Shown here: positions 27,879 to 37,707 of the stretch, in pieces
Numbering within the stretch: position 1 is the first letter of the stretch
How the letters are laid out: every line of letters begins with the position of its first letter
Assembly (NCBI GenBank): GCA_047630175.1
Contig: JBLHVI010000011.1
Location: 1 to 64,000, forward strand
DNA from: UBA4582 sp047630175
Lineage (GTDB): Bacteria; Pseudomonadota; Gammaproteobacteria; Pseudomonadales; Azotimanducaceae
DNA length: 64,000 nt
Direction of reading: 5' to 3'
Translations under genes and position numbers: made by a program
Notes under the pieces: model-generated
What the model was told of the DNA's origin: nothing
The model's input: only the letters and a program-made list of their open reading frames with translations
Database searches by the model: none

Positions 27879-27921
27879 CGATCGATCGCCCGGATTACTA
27901 TGTAATCCGGGCGATCGATCG
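27879..27921. repeat. Perfect 20-bp inverted repeat downstream of glnK
   Basis: Arms 27879-27898 and 27902-27921 are exact reverse complements with a TAT loop, built on CGATCGATCG plus CCCGGATTAC. Only a weak T-rich sequence follows (TGTTATATTT). It may be a terminator or a processing/protective hairpin for the glnK mRNA. The remaining bases up to thrC show nothing else clear. Confidence 0.9.
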
Positions 27922-28153
27922 TGTTATATTTACAATCCTCGCAAGACCACCATTCTGCCTCCTATGCTGTGCTGCAGTGACGGTCACAACCGTCTTGTTC
28001 GGCAAATACTAACAGCAAGACTGGGTCGACATAACGCCTGCCAGCCCATCTAAAAACTAAGCGAGATGAATTGCATTTTTTTCGAAAGGTCATTGTATAT
28101 CTGCCCCAGACCTCTTTTATAATCCAGCATTGCGTTTTAATTGCGAAAATTTT

Positions 28154-29530
28154 ATGAAGTATCAAAGTACCCGCGGTGGTGTGAAAGGCATCAGTTTTAA
28201 AGACGCTGTGTTAATGGGCTTAGCCGATGATGGCGGGCTATTGGTACCCGAGTCGATTCCAGACGTCAGTCAAGAGTTACCGGATTGGCAAGGTTTAAGC
28301 TATCAGGAGCTTGCACTCAAAGTCCTGGGCAAATTCATTGACGATATTCCAACCGAAGATCTACGCCGCATTATCGACAAGAGCTATGAGACCTTCACAG
28401 ACCCGCGGGTAACGCCGTTGGTACCGCTGGGCGACGATCATGTGCTTGAGTTATTTCACGGCCCAACGTTGGCGTTCAAAGATATTGCGCTGCAACTTCT
28501 CGGCAATCTGTTTGAGTACATACTTCAGGAGCGTGGTCATAGCGTCAATATCCTTGGTGCAACGAGTGGTGACACAGGCGGTGCGGCTATCGCAGGTGTG
28601 CGTGGCAAAAAAAATATTAATATTTATATTATGTTCCCCGAGGGTCGGACCAGCCCGCTGCAGGAATTGCAGATGACCTCTATCTTGGATCCAAATGTCC
28701 ACAACATCGCGATTAATGGCAGTTTTGATGATTGTCAAACGCTGATGAAAAATGTCTTCTCTGATTTACCCTTCAAGCAGGAATACGGTCTGGCGGCAGT
28801 GAATTCAGTGAACTGGACCCGAGTGCTGGCCCAGGTGGTTTACTACTTTTCTGCCTGGAATCAAACGGGGTGTCCTGCTAGTTTCGACGTCTGTGTGCCG
28901 ACAGGTAATTTTGGGAATATTTTTGCTGGCTACATTGCCCAGCAAATGGGCTTGCCTATTAGGCGTCTAATTCTTGCTACCAATGCCAACGATATTCTTT
29001 GTCGCTTTTTCAACTCTGGTCGTTACGAGCGCCAAGAGGTGCACTTCACCCATAGCCCGTCGATGGATATTCAGATATCCAGTAACTTCGAGCGGTATCT
29101 TTTTTATAAGCTCAATGGCTCTGCGACGCAGGTGAAAGAGTTTATGGCTTGTTTCAGCACTACCGGTTCGGCACAGCTACCCGATAATGACGAGATTGTT
29201 GATAACGCGATTGTTGCGGGGTCCGCAAGCAATGAAGAGACCTTGGCTATGATCCGTCAGGTTTATGACACCTATGGCTATCTTGCTGACCCGCATACAG
29301 CTGTCGGGTTGGCAGTGATGCAGGCTTACGCAGACCCCGAAGTGCCGTTAGTGTGTCTCGCTACAGCACATCCGGCGAAATTCGAAGACTCGATTCATGA
29401 AGCCCTGCCGACGGCAGTGGTCTCGCATCCTACGTTGGAAGCTTTGCGTCAGCTGCCCACGCGCAAAACCCTGCTGGTGCCGGATGAGACGACTATTAAA
29501 GCCTTTATAACGGCTGGCGGACAGACCTAA
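28154..29530 (+). CDS. thrC: Threonine synthase
   Basis: PLP-dependent fold-type II enzyme converting O-phosphohomoserine to threonine. The PLP lysine is Lys109 in GPTLAFKDIAL, the phosphate-binding loop is GATSGDTGGAA, and VPTGNFGN is also conserved. From the ATG at 28154 it has 458 aa, the long ThrC form. The upstream TTG at 28130 is less likely. hom and thrB are not adjacent; thrB is 13 kb away beside DUF2782. The strand and spacing suggest its own promoter in the 309-bp gap. Confidence 0.95.
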   Translation: MKYQSTRGGVKGISFKDAVLMGLADDGGLLVPESIPDVSQELPDWQGLSYQELALKVLGKFIDDIPTEDLRRIIDKSYETFTDPRVTPLVPLGDDHVLELFHGPTLAFKDIALQLLGNLFEYILQERGHSVNILGATSGDTGGAAIAGVRGKKNINIYIMFPEGRTSPLQELQMTSILDPNVHNIAINGSFDDCQTLMKNVFSDLPFKQEYGLAAVNSVNWTRVLAQVVYYFSAWNQTGCPASFDVCVPTGNFGNIFAGYIAQQMGLPIRRLILATNANDILCRFFNSGRYERQEVHFTHSPSMDIQISSNFERYLFYKLNGSATQVKEFMACFSTTGSAQLPDNDEIVDNAIVAGSASNEETLAMIRQVYDTYGYLADPHTAVGLAVMQAYADPEVPLVCLATAHPAKFEDSIHEALPTAVVSHPTLEALRQLPTRKTLLVPDETTIKAFITAGGQT

Positions 29531-29535
29531 AGCTG

Positions 29536-30237
29536 TTACTGAAGCTTGATAAGTAAGCGCTTGACGGCTGCAGGCAGGTCGCGGATGTCCTCGATAGTTT
29601 CGTCTGGAACAGTTTGGTCGATGACCGGTTTTGCCGCCGTTTTCAGCCAGATGGTGTGTAGTCCCAGCTGTTTGGCTGCATCAACGTCCAGTGTCGGATC
29701 GTCACCCACATACAGCATTTCATGGGGTGCAGCACCTGTATGCGTGAGTGCGGCCTGAAATAATGTTGGGTCAGGTTTGGGTGCGCCTACCATCTCGGCT
29801 GAAAAAGCGAAGTCGAAATACTTATCTAGTCCGACACGCTGAATGTCAGCATTGCCGTTACTCAGGGCGCCAAGTCGATAGTCTGCTGCCAAGGTACTAA
29901 TCGTATCAATTGCGCCCTCGTACAGTTGGATATCGTTCCTAGCCACCAGGAATACTTCAATCGCCTGCGTAGACAGAGCCCGAGCTTGTGTTTCACTTCT
30001 GCCGCTTTTAAGCATCGCTAGCTCGATAATACGGCGTCGTAGCTCGGTAATCATTTTTGCTAACGCTGGTTCAGCTTTGATAAGGTCATGACGCAATTCA
30101 CGCATGCTAGTGACATCGTATTGCAGATCATTGACGTGTTCGCGCAGCCATATGTCCAGACGCTTCTCGGCACGAATAATGACTGGTTTGACGGCCCATA
30201 GGGTGTCGTCCAGATCAAATGCGATGACTTTGATCAT
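29536..30237 (-). CDS. yigB: HAD-family phosphatase, YigB-like
   Basis: HAD-superfamily hydrolase of about 233 aa; E. coli YigB dephosphorylates FMN. Motif I is DLDDTLW, motif II is in LSNGNAD, the motif III Lys is in GAPKPDP, and motif IV is YVGDDPTLDVDAA. The ATG at 30237 begins MIKVIAFDLDD; the longer open frame upstream overlaps xerC and is not credible. It is the last gene of the dapF-DUF484-xerC-yigB order that is also found in E. coli. Confidence 0.87.
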   Translation of the reverse strand: MIKVIAFDLDDTLWAVKPVIIRAEKRLDIWLREHVNDLQYDVTSMRELRHDLIKAEPALAKMITELRRRIIELAMLKSGRSETQARALSTQAIEVFLVARNDIQLYEGAIDTISTLAADYRLGALSNGNADIQRVGLDKYFDFAFSAEMVGAPKPDPTLFQAALTHTGAAPHEMLYVGDDPTLDVDAAKQLGLHTIWLKTAAKPVIDQTVPDETIEDIRDLPAAVKRLLIKLQ

Positions 30238-30244
30238 GGTCGAT

Positions 30245-31183
30245 TCAGTCCTTTGATGACGTTTTTTTATGTGCACGAGGATGGGCCTTGTCGTAAACCT
30301 CGGCGAGATGCTGGAAATTGAGGTGTGTATAGATCTGAGTGGTAGAGATATCTGCGTGGCCAAGTAATTCTTGGACGGCGCGAAGATCACCGCTAGATTC
30401 GAGCAAGTGACTGGCAAATGAGTGCCTCAGCATATGCGGATGGACCTTGCCGGGCAAGTTTTGTTGGCGGGTCCAGTGACGAAGGCGAGACTGAACATTA
30501 CGCGCACTAATGCGTTGACCGCGCTCGCTGATAAATAAAGCGTCTTGATTTTCGAGGGCATTTTTTACGGGTAATGGTTGCCTACCTTTTTGCCATGCCT
30601 GCAGCGCCTGCATCGCCAGGCTACCAATAGGTATCAGGCGCTGTTTATTGCCTTTGCCCGTGACCTTGATTGACCCTTCATCCCAGTTGATATCCTCAAT
30701 ATTACTATTCACTAGTTCTGCCAAGCGTAGACCCGACGAGTAAAACAACTCTAAGATGGCGCGATCGCGCAACCCATACCAGTCATCCACAGGCACATTG
30801 AGCAGTCGAGCAACCTGGTCAGTATCTAGAGTGTCTGGCAAGCGGTGCCCAGTTTTTGGTGCCGTGACCCCTAGCGCTGGATTGTGTTGACTTAGGTTTT
30901 CCCTAATCAAGAAATGAAAAAAAGTACGAAAACTCGATAACCGTCGCCGTTGGCTGCTGCCGGCCAAGCCTTGGCGATGACCGTCGGCCACGAATTGGCG
31001 TAAATGATGCGTTTGCAATTGTGGCCATTTACTGAGTTCCAGCAACTCACAAAACGACTGGAGTGTTTGCAGGTCGCGGCGGTAATTAAGTACGGTATGA
31101 GATGACAACCCGCGCTCATGACCGAGGTGTTGGACAAATTGCTCAATGTTGATTGCCAAAGCTGAGCTTGGCGAAGGGCTCAT
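30245..31183 (-). CDS. xerC: Tyrosine recombinase XerC
   Basis: With XerD it resolves chromosome dimers at dif. The N-terminal SAM-like core-binding domain (about 1-95) is followed by the catalytic domain with the Arg in SSGLRLAEL, the Lys in VTGKGNKQR, HMLRHSFASHLL, LLGHADISTTQIYTHL, and the nucleophile Tyr in that last motif. At 312 aa the length is usual. It starts 4 bp before the DUF484 stop region and is translated in the same operon. Confidence 0.95.
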   Translation of the reverse strand: MSPSPSSALAINIEQFVQHLGHERGLSSHTVLNYRRDLQTLQSFCELLELSKWPQLQTHHLRQFVADGHRQGLAGSSQRRRLSSFRTFFHFLIRENLSQHNPALGVTAPKTGHRLPDTLDTDQVARLLNVPVDDWYGLRDRAILELFYSSGLRLAELVNSNIEDINWDEGSIKVTGKGNKQRLIPIGSLAMQALQAWQKGRQPLPVKNALENQDALFISERGQRISARNVQSRLRHWTRQQNLPGKVHPHMLRHSFASHLLESSGDLRAVQELLGHADISTTQIYTHLNFQHLAEVYDKAHPRAHKKTSSKD

Positions 31184-31187
31184 TGAC

Positions 31188-31910
31188 TTATCCTGCCTTT
31201 AGTCTGGGGGGTAGCAAGCGGGCTAACACATCGGCAATAAAACCGATGAACAGCGTTCCCATGCCTGGTTGAAAATAATCTGCATCATCGCTGCCGATCG
31301 CTAACAATGCTATTTGGCCGCGTGCACTGCCGCTAGTAGCCGGATCTTTAACAGACAAAACAGCGGCTGATCTTACTTTGTCACTCGCGTGCCTAAACAG
31401 AAAATCTTGTTCTGCTGGCCGTAATACACCGAGTGTCGGTTTTTTACTTTTTATCAGGGAGCCGACGTATTCGCGGGCAGTCGCCTCCGACACGCTGTAA
31501 GTAAAGTGATTAATTTGTTCAGCGTCGTCATTGAATACCATGAGACTGTAAGCATTACATTTGAAATCTCGTTTAAGACTTTTTTCCAGCGCCAAATAGA
31601 ATTCAGCGCTATCTTTTGCCTCAAGTAGCGCCAGTACCAGACGCTGGCACTTGAGAAAGATATCACTGTTGGTGGTTGCCGCAGAAACCAGTGCCTCAAG
31701 TTGCTTGCGCAGGTCTTGATTGCGATCTCGCAAAAGGCTGACTTGACGCTCGACTAAAGAAACATCGCCGCCGTGTATATGAGGCAGCTGCAAGTCGAGT
31801 AACAAAGCATCGCGGGTAACGAAAAAATCCGGGTGCGAGCTTAGGTAGTCTTCTACCTGAGTAGTTTCCAGAGCAGTCTGCGCCTGAGGGTCGGTCTTGG
31901 ACGTGGTCAT
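31188..31910 (-). CDS. DUF484 family protein
   Basis: A 240-aa soluble protein of the DUF484 (YigA) family, whose fold is GAF-like. It opens with an acidic stretch and VEDYLSSHPDFF, a coiled-coil region (VSLLRDRNQDLRKQLEALV) follows, and a GAF-like C-terminal domain ends in GFIADVLARLLPP. The function is unknown; the gene is always found between dapF and xerC in these bacteria. Confidence 0.9.
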   Translation of the reverse strand: MTTSKTDPQAQTALETTQVEDYLSSHPDFFVTRDALLLDLQLPHIHGGDVSLVERQVSLLRDRNQDLRKQLEALVSAATTNSDIFLKCQRLVLALLEAKDSAEFYLALEKSLKRDFKCNAYSLMVFNDDAEQINHFTYSVSEATAREYVGSLIKSKKPTLGVLRPAEQDFLFRHASDKVRSAAVLSVKDPATSGSARGQIALLAIGSDDADYFQPGMGTLFIGFIADVLARLLPPRLKAG

Positions 31911-31921
31911 AATTTCGCTTC

Positions 31922-32770
31922 TTAAATTTGGAGTCTGCCTTCGTATACACGACTGGCTGGACCCGTCATAAAAACCGGACGTTGGTCGCCATCCCAGCTT
32001 ATTTTTAGGTCGCCGCCCGCCAGGCTGACCTCAACCTGAGGATCTAGTATACCTTGAAGTCTGCCCGCGACCACGGCGGCGCAGGCACCTGACCCACATG
32101 CTCGGGTCTCGCCTACGCCACGCTCAAATACGCGCAGCTTGATTCTATTGCGATTAATGATCTGCATAAAGCCAACATTTACCCGCGCCGGGAATCGAGG
32201 GTCTTTCTCAATTAGGGGCCCTAGGCGTGCTACCGGTGCCGTGTCTATATTATCGACAGTTATAACAGCATGAGGGTTACCCATGCTGATGACTGCAAGG
32301 CAAATTTGATCCATACCTGAGCCCACCGTTCTGGGGATTTTGAAATCGTAAAGTATGCTTGGTGCAGCAGCTATGAAAGGAATTTTCTCCGGCTGCAAAA
32401 TAGGCGCGCCCATATTCACACTGATATTGCCGTCACGTTCTATCTGGCATTCTATGCTGCCGTTGCTGGTTTCCAACATCATTTTAGATTTTGTTGTCAA
32501 GCCACGATCCCGGACAAACTTAACAAAGCAACGAGCGCCATTTCCGCATTGTTCTGCCTCTGTGCCGTCGGCATTGAATATACGATAACGAAAGTCCATG
32601 GTGGGGTCTTGCGGGGGCTCGGCTACCAAAAGCTGATCAAAGCCAACACCCGTGCGCCGATCAGCCAGAAGGGTGATGTGTTCCTCACGGAGCTGAAAAT
32701 TCTGCGTGACTAGGTCGAGCAACACGAAGTCATTGCCAAGGCCGTGCATTTTGGTAAATCGTAATAGCAT
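31922..32770 (-). CDS. dapF: Diaminopimelate epimerase
   Basis: Converts LL- to meso-diaminopimelate for lysine and peptidoglycan. It is cofactor-independent with a two-cysteine active site: Cys75 in AEQCGNGAR and Cys225 in ETRACGSGAC, both present. It starts with the conserved FTKMHGLGNDF. It is 282 aa, downstream of lysA on the same strand after a 93-bp gap. Confidence 0.96.
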   Translation of the reverse strand: MLLRFTKMHGLGNDFVLLDLVTQNFQLREEHITLLADRRTGVGFDQLLVAEPPQDPTMDFRYRIFNADGTEAEQCGNGARCFVKFVRDRGLTTKSKMMLETSNGSIECQIERDGNISVNMGAPILQPEKIPFIAAAPSILYDFKIPRTVGSGMDQICLAVISMGNPHAVITVDNIDTAPVARLGPLIEKDPRFPARVNVGFMQIINRNRIKLRVFERGVGETRACGSGACAAVVAGRLQGILDPQVEVSLAGGDLKISWDGDQRPVFMTGPASRVYEGRLQI

Positions 32771-32863
32771 GATCCGGTAAGATTACCTGTGCAGAGATTG
32801 AAAGTAACGGCCTATATAGGCTCAGATCATAGCGTCTGGTCGTAGCTTAAGATCAGTAGTGGC

Positions 32864-34114
32864 CTAAAGTGGTTTATAGGTGTGCTCAAGCCGTAATTGA
32901 TCTTCTATTGTCTCTCTGTCGCGCACGCACTGACTTGACTCGCCGCTAACCAAGATTTCAGCAGCTCGGTTGCGGCTGTTGTAGTTTGAGCTCATAGCAA
33001 ATCCATAGGCGCCTGCCGAATGAATAGCCAGCAGATCACCTGCCTCAATGTTGAGCTCACGTGATTTGCCTAAAAAGTCACCCGTCTCACAAATAGGCCC
33101 AACAACATCGTAGGTACGCTGTTCGCCTGGCCGGCGTTTAACCTCGGTGATTCGTTGCCAGGACTCGTACAACGCGGGTCTGATCAAATCATTCATGCCA
33201 GCATCTATGATCGCAAAATGCCGGTCCTCATTACTCTTTAAGTTGATGACTCGGGTCAATAACACCCCGCTATTGGCTGTTAGAAAACGGCCAGGCTCAA
33301 AGACGAGTGTCTGTTTTCTGTGACCCATACTTTGCAGTATCGCTGCAGCATATTCCTGTACGTCAATGGGTGTTTCGTCTTGGTAACAGACACCAAGGCC
33401 GCCTCCTAGATCTATATGCGACAGCTCTATGCCGTTAGCATCAAGGCTGTCAACGAGTTCCAGCACGCGACTCATAGAATCCATAAAAGGTGCCAGCTCG
33501 GTAATCTGAGAGCCTATATGGCAGTCGATACCCCTGATCTCGATGTGACTTAATTGATCGGCCTGTTGATAAAGCGCAAGCGCTCCTGCCATGGAAACCC
33601 CGAATTTATTTTCCCGCAATCCCGTTGAGATGTAAGGGTGAGTGCCCGCATCAACATCAGGATTGACTCTGACAGAGATAGGGGCTTTGCAGTCTAGCGA
33701 CTGTGCTAGACGCTGGATCTGACTAAGCTCCATCGCTGATTCAACATTAAAGCAGTGGATGCGTGCTTTTAATGCGTTTTTGATCTCCCAGTCTTGTTTG
33801 CCAACACCTGAGAATACGACCTTATCGGCGCTGCCGCCCGCTCGGAGTACACGGGCAAGTTCGCCGCCCGAAACGATATCAAAACCTGCACCGAGGCTCG
33901 CCAGAAGACCCAAGACGCCTATATTAGAGTTGGCTTTGACGGCATAGCAAATCATTAGTGGGTGACTACTAAAAGCGCTCTGAAAAGAGCTATAGGCTTG
34001 GCTGATGGCCGCTTTTGAATAGACGTACAAGGGTGTATCAAATTGATCGGCAAGCTTTTCAGCGCTGAGTTCTTCGATATGCAATACATCATTGTGGTAA
34101 CCAATGAAGTTCAT
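32864..34114 (-). CDS. lysA: Diaminopimelate decarboxylase
   Basis: PLP enzyme of the alanine-racemase fold making lysine from meso-DAP. The PLP lysine is Lys60 in CYAVKANSN. GGGLGVCY, EPGRFLTANSG and a C-terminal CETGDF/GAYG/MSSNYNSR set mark LysA. At 416 aa it is typical. The start overlaps the stop of the small lipoprotein gene lptM (ATGA), so the two are translationally coupled. Confidence 0.96.
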   Translation of the reverse strand: MNFIGYHNDVLHIEELSAEKLADQFDTPLYVYSKAAISQAYSSFQSAFSSHPLMICYAVKANSNIGVLGLLASLGAGFDIVSGGELARVLRAGGSADKVVFSGVGKQDWEIKNALKARIHCFNVESAMELSQIQRLAQSLDCKAPISVRVNPDVDAGTHPYISTGLRENKFGVSMAGALALYQQADQLSHIEIRGIDCHIGSQITELAPFMDSMSRVLELVDSLDANGIELSHIDLGGGLGVCYQDETPIDVQEYAAAILQSMGHRKQTLVFEPGRFLTANSGVLLTRVINLKSNEDRHFAIIDAGMNDLIRPALYESWQRITEVKRRPGEQRTYDVVGPICETGDFLGKSRELNIEAGDLLAIHSAGAYGFAMSSNYNSRNRAAEILVSGESSQCVRDRETIEDQLRLEHTYKPL

Positions 34115-34277
34115 AAAGTGTTATCAACGTGGTGTGCGAGATTCTCGGCCTGCGTGGTGTTAACGCTGGTATTGCTGTTGCTGGCCTCAGGTAGAAAAAG
34201 CGGGCTTTTCTGCCCGCACGCGGATGTCAGGCTGGCAATGACCATCCCTAACAATGTAATTAAGACACGACGTTGCA
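34110..34277 (-). CDS. lptM: Small lipoprotein LptM (YifL)
   Basis: A 55-residue lipoprotein precursor. The signal peptide MQRRVLITLLGMVIASLTSA is followed by the lipidated Cys21 in a CGQKSPLFLP motif that matches the LptM signature CG.KGPL.xP. LptM binds the LptDE lipopolysaccharide translocon at the outer membrane and helps its disulfide maturation (known for E. coli). The rest is a disordered Asn/Thr-rich tail. Its TGA overlaps the lysA ATG. The position next to cyaY and lysA/dapF is the same as in Pseudomonas and E. coli. Confidence 0.85.
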
Positions 34278-34485
34278 TGGGTTTTCCCTAGATGTTGCTG
34301 AGTCAGTCAGCGGGTAAAATAATACCAAGGGCAGTATACGTGAGTGCTCTTGCCTCGCAAAGGGTCGCAAAGTCTTTTGAAGCGGCAAAAAGTGAATCGC
34401 CTGTTACTGTGATTTGCCTTTATACTGTCAATTCCGTACACGTTGCCTGATCGGGTCAGGCCAAAACAAGAAGGATGGTAACAAC

Positions 34486-34806
34486 TTGCAAGACAACGAA
34501 TACAATGACCGAGTAGACGCGATTTTTACGACGCTGGAAGATCAGTTTGACGAGCAGGCTGCAGACTTAGACGTGGAGGTTTCGGGGCCGGTGATGACCA
34601 TTATTTTTCCAAATCTGAGCCAGGTTATCCTCAGTCGCCAGGTTGCTACTCAAGAAATCTGGGTAGCAGCAAAATCTGGCGGCTTCCACTTGCATCTGGA
34701 TGCGGACGATAGCTGGCTATGCCGGACGACTGGCGAAGATCTGGTGACCTTGTTGAATCGGGCATTTACCGAACAACTCGGCGAACCGGTTGTGCTGGTT
34801 GTCTAA
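34486..34806 (+). CDS. cyaY: Frataxin homologue CyaY
   Basis: Iron-binding protein that modulates Fe-S cluster assembly by IscS. The frataxin fold is seen in the acidic first helix (DRVDAIFTTLEDQFDEQ), the VSGPVMTIIFPN strand and the conserved EIWVAAKSGGFHLHL core. The TTG start at 34486 with AAGGA upstream gives about 106 aa; the longer upstream frame has no ribosome site. It is divergent from lptM. Confidence 0.9.
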   Translation: MQDNEYNDRVDAIFTTLEDQFDEQAADLDVEVSGPVMTIIFPNLSQVILSRQVATQEIWVAAKSGGFHLHLDADDSWLCRTTGEDLVTLLNRAFTEQLGEPVVLVV

Positions 34807-34853
34807 GGAATCTTTACTAAAACCGTGGCCCGCATGTGTTTTCTCTTAGACGT

Positions 34854-36257
34854 TCACGTGCCAGCATCCAAGCGAACTCGGGCGGCTTTGATAGCGGCGG
34901 TGACTTGTGCAGGTGCTGTACCGCCGGGGTGATTGCGGGCTTCGACGGAGCCGTCGAGTGTCAACACGTCAAAAACATCAGCCGTAATCAGGTTCGATTC
35001 GACTTGTAGCGCAGACAAAGACAATTCTGCCAGATCGACAGATTGGCTAATAGCGACGCCCACCAGTTTGCCTACAACATCATGGGCATCGCGGAACGGC
35101 AGCCCTTTTTTAACGAGGTAGTCTGCCAAGTCGGTTGCGGTCGCATAGCCACGCATAGCTGCTGCACGCATATTGTCAGGCTGGGCGACCATGGCGGGGA
35201 TCATATCGGCGAAGGCCATAAGACAACCGACAATGGTTTTTACCGTATCGAAAAGCGGTTCTTTGTCTTCTTGGTTGTCCTTGTTGTAAGCCAGTGGCTG
35301 GCTCTTCATCAACGTTAATAGGGTTGTCAGGCTGCCGTAAACCCGGCCAGTTTTGCCTCGCACGAGTTCGGGTACATCTGGATTTTTTTTCTGCGGCATA
35401 ATTGATGAGCCGGTGCAGAAACGGTCTGGCAGTTCAATAAAGCTAAACTGAGGCGACGCCCAAAGCACTATTTCCTCTGACCAGCGTGACAGGTGCATCA
35501 TTAAAATGCTTGAGCAGGCGCAAAATTCAATAGCGAAGTCACGATCACTGACAGCATCGAGTGAATTGCCGGCAATACTGTCAAAACCAAGCAATTTTGC
35601 GGTCATATGGCGATCGATGGGATAACTGGTGCCGGCCAGAGCAGCAGCACCTAGAGGCAGAATATTGACACGCTTGCGACAATCCTGCAGACGGTCGTAA
35701 TCGCGCTCTGTCATGGCATACCAGGCCATCAAGTGATGGCCAAAAGTAATGGGTTGGGCAACTTGCAGATGGGTAAAACCGGGCATAATCGTCGCGACGT
35801 GTTGTTCGGCAAGAAATAGAATGCCATGTTGGAGTTTGCGTAAGAGTTGACTGATCACATCAATCTGGTCGCGCAAATACAGTCGTATGTCCGTGGCTAC
35901 TTGGTCATTTCTGGAACGCCCAGTATGCAGTTTCTTGCCGACGTTGCCGATACGCCCGGTGAGCGCTGCCTCGATATTCATATGAACGTCTTCGAGGCTT
36001 ACGGACCAGACAAAGTCTCCCTGCTCGATGTCCCGTTTGATATCTGCGAGGCCTTCTATAATAGATGCTAATTCATCGTCGCTAAGCACACCCACGTGGC
36101 AAAGCATGGTTGCATGGGCCACTGAGCCGCGGATATCCTGCTGCGCCATGATCTGGTCGAAGTCTACCGAGGCCGTAAATTCTTCGACGAAGGCATCGGT
36201 TGCTTCCGTGAACCTGCCGTCCCAGAGTTTTTTGTTTGTGCTTTTATCGTCTGTCAT
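34854..36257 (-). CDS. argH: Argininosuccinate lyase
   Basis: Last step of arginine synthesis, releasing fumarate. It is a fumarase/aspartase-superfamily enzyme of 467 aa with the signature [25 protein letters not shown] and [10 protein letters not shown] segments. It is convergent with cyaY (47 bp) and divergent from algZ. The argH-algZ-algR-hemC order is the one known in Pseudomonas. Confidence 0.97.
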   Translation of the reverse strand: MTDDKSTNKKLWDGRFTEATDAFVEEFTASVDFDQIMAQQDIRGSVAHATMLCHVGVLSDDELASIIEGLADIKRDIEQGDFVWSVSLEDVHMNIEAALTGRIGNVGKKLHTGRSRNDQVATDIRLYLRDQIDVISQLLRKLQHGILFLAEQHVATIMPGFTHLQVAQPITFGHHLMAWYAMTERDYDRLQDCRKRVNILPLGAAALAGTSYPIDRHMTAKLLGFDSIAGNSLDAVSDRDFAIEFCACSSILMMHLSRWSEEIVLWASPQFSFIELPDRFCTGSSIMPQKKNPDVPELVRGKTGRVYGSLTTLLTLMKSQPLAYNKDNQEDKEPLFDTVKTIVGCLMAFADMIPAMVAQPDNMRAAAMRGYATATDLADYLVKKGLPFRDAHDVVGKLVGVAISQSVDLAELSLSALQVESNLITADVFDVLTLDGSVEARNHPGGTAPAQVTAAIKAARVRLDAGT

Positions 36258-36374
36258 CTGCAGGTCCTGTTTGTGTCGGTCTAGAGTGTCTGTTGGGCAA
36301 AAAAGGCTGGGAGTATAGCAGTAAGCTTGAAGGCGCTATACTAGTGAGGTCGAACAAAATGACATTGAGGGACT

Positions 36375-37421
36375 ATGACAGCCGAAAAAACCACCGAAGA
36401 AGACTTCTTTTTGCCTGATTTGTGTCAGGCCCAGAGCATCTTGTTTCTAGTGTTGGTAGCCGAGTTGTTGGTGTTGGTGTTGGTGTTAGCAAGCTCGTCT
36501 TTATTGACTTTCAGTTGGTCGCGTTTAGGGCTGACGTCCTTGTTTGTGCAGTGGGTGGTGCTCACGTCTGCGACGGTCCTGTGCAACATCCGACCACTGC
36601 TCATGCGTATGTCGATTCCCTACGCGACGCTGGTAGGTTATGTCATCATCATCTCCCTGACACTGCTGTTCAGCATTCTTGGCGAGTGGATTATAATGCT
36701 CCCAGAGCAACGCTGGCAGCTTGAACAAACCGGCAACGTGACCCGCAATTTAATCGTTGCGGGTGTCATGACGGGTATCGCGTTTCGTTATTTTTATCTG
36801 CAGCATCAGCTTAGGCGTCAGGAGCAGGCGGAATTAAATTCGCGTATTCAGGCCCTGCAGTCGCGGATAAGACCACACTTTTTATTCAATAGCATGAACA
36901 TTATTGCGAGTCTGATCAGCGTTGATCCCGTGACAGCGGAGGAGGTGGTGGAAGATTTGTCCATGTTATTCAGGGCGAGTTTAAACCAGAGCAGTGACAA
37001 GCCTGTGGCGCTGGCTGAAGAGCTGGATTTGTGTCAAAAATACGTCCACATTGAATCGCTGCGTTTAGATGAGCGATTGACGGTGACTTGGAATATAGAC
37101 GTCGATCCAACGCAGGTAAAAATACCCTTGCTAACGCTTCAGCCGCTGCTTGAGAATGCGATCTATCATGGCATTCAGCCTTTGCCCAAAGGTGGTGAAG
37201 TCCAGGTGGATATCAGTGTCCAGGACAATAAGCTGGTGGCGAGTATCACCAATCCAATGCCCGAAAAGACACAACAACCTGCTCAGGGCAATCGTATGGC
37301 GCTAGACAATATTCGCCGGCGTCTGGAAGCCACTTATGGTGCAAGTGCCTCTATTATCAGCTTGCAAGACAAGAATACGTTTAACACGACGATCAGCTAT
37401 CCTTTAACGAACCAGCGCTAA
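36375..37421 (+). CDS. algZ: LytS-family sensor histidine kinase (AlgZ/FimS-like)
   Basis: Membrane sensor kinase of 348 aa. Four hydrophobic helices (about 22-45, 52-70, 84-106, 124-141) precede a His_kinase domain with the phospho-acceptor His168 in RPHFLFNSMN and an N-box-like LLENAIYHGIQP. In Pseudomonas AlgZ/FimS with AlgR controls alginate, type IV pili and virulence; here the targets are unknown. algR follows after 286 bp, so the two are probably not strictly coupled. The N-terminal Leu/Val-rich repeats are unusual but consistent with a helix. Confidence 0.88.
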   Translation: MTAEKTTEEDFFLPDLCQAQSILFLVLVAELLVLVLVLASSSLLTFSWSRLGLTSLFVQWVVLTSATVLCNIRPLLMRMSIPYATLVGYVIIISLTLLFSILGEWIIMLPEQRWQLEQTGNVTRNLIVAGVMTGIAFRYFYLQHQLRRQEQAELNSRIQALQSRIRPHFLFNSMNIIASLISVDPVTAEEVVEDLSMLFRASLNQSSDKPVALAEELDLCQKYVHIESLRLDERLTVTWNIDVDPTQVKIPLLTLQPLLENAIYHGIQPLPKGGEVQVDISVQDNKLVASITNPMPEKTQQPAQGNRMALDNIRRRLEATYGASASIISLQDKNTFNTTISYPLTNQR

Positions 37422-37707
37422 ATATGTGCGTTAATTTCGGTTATCCCTGCAAATTTTTGCGCAAAAGCGTGAACTGGCTCACATTAGGTCAAATTAGCAG
37501 CCTGTTACTACGCGTGACTGCGTACTATATCGTACGGTACATTTTATAGCGTAAGCGGTAGAGTAGGGGCGAAGGTGCGTCGCGTGATGTAGACGCAGAT
37601 TTAGCAGAGTAACTTGCGGTAGGTAGGAAGACGTCTGTAGATGATTCTTGTACGTGAGGCTCAGGCGGCTCCATTATTAGATAATCTGAAAGTGAGGTTC
37701 CGCTACC

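Noticed and set aside
34043..34291. 82-aa plus-strand frame over lptM
   Set aside because: It is a shadow of the minus-strand lptM, whose lipobox motif and ATGA overlap with lysA are convincing.
36422..36724. 100-aa frame inside algZ
   Set aside because: Out-of-frame shadow of the algZ coding region.
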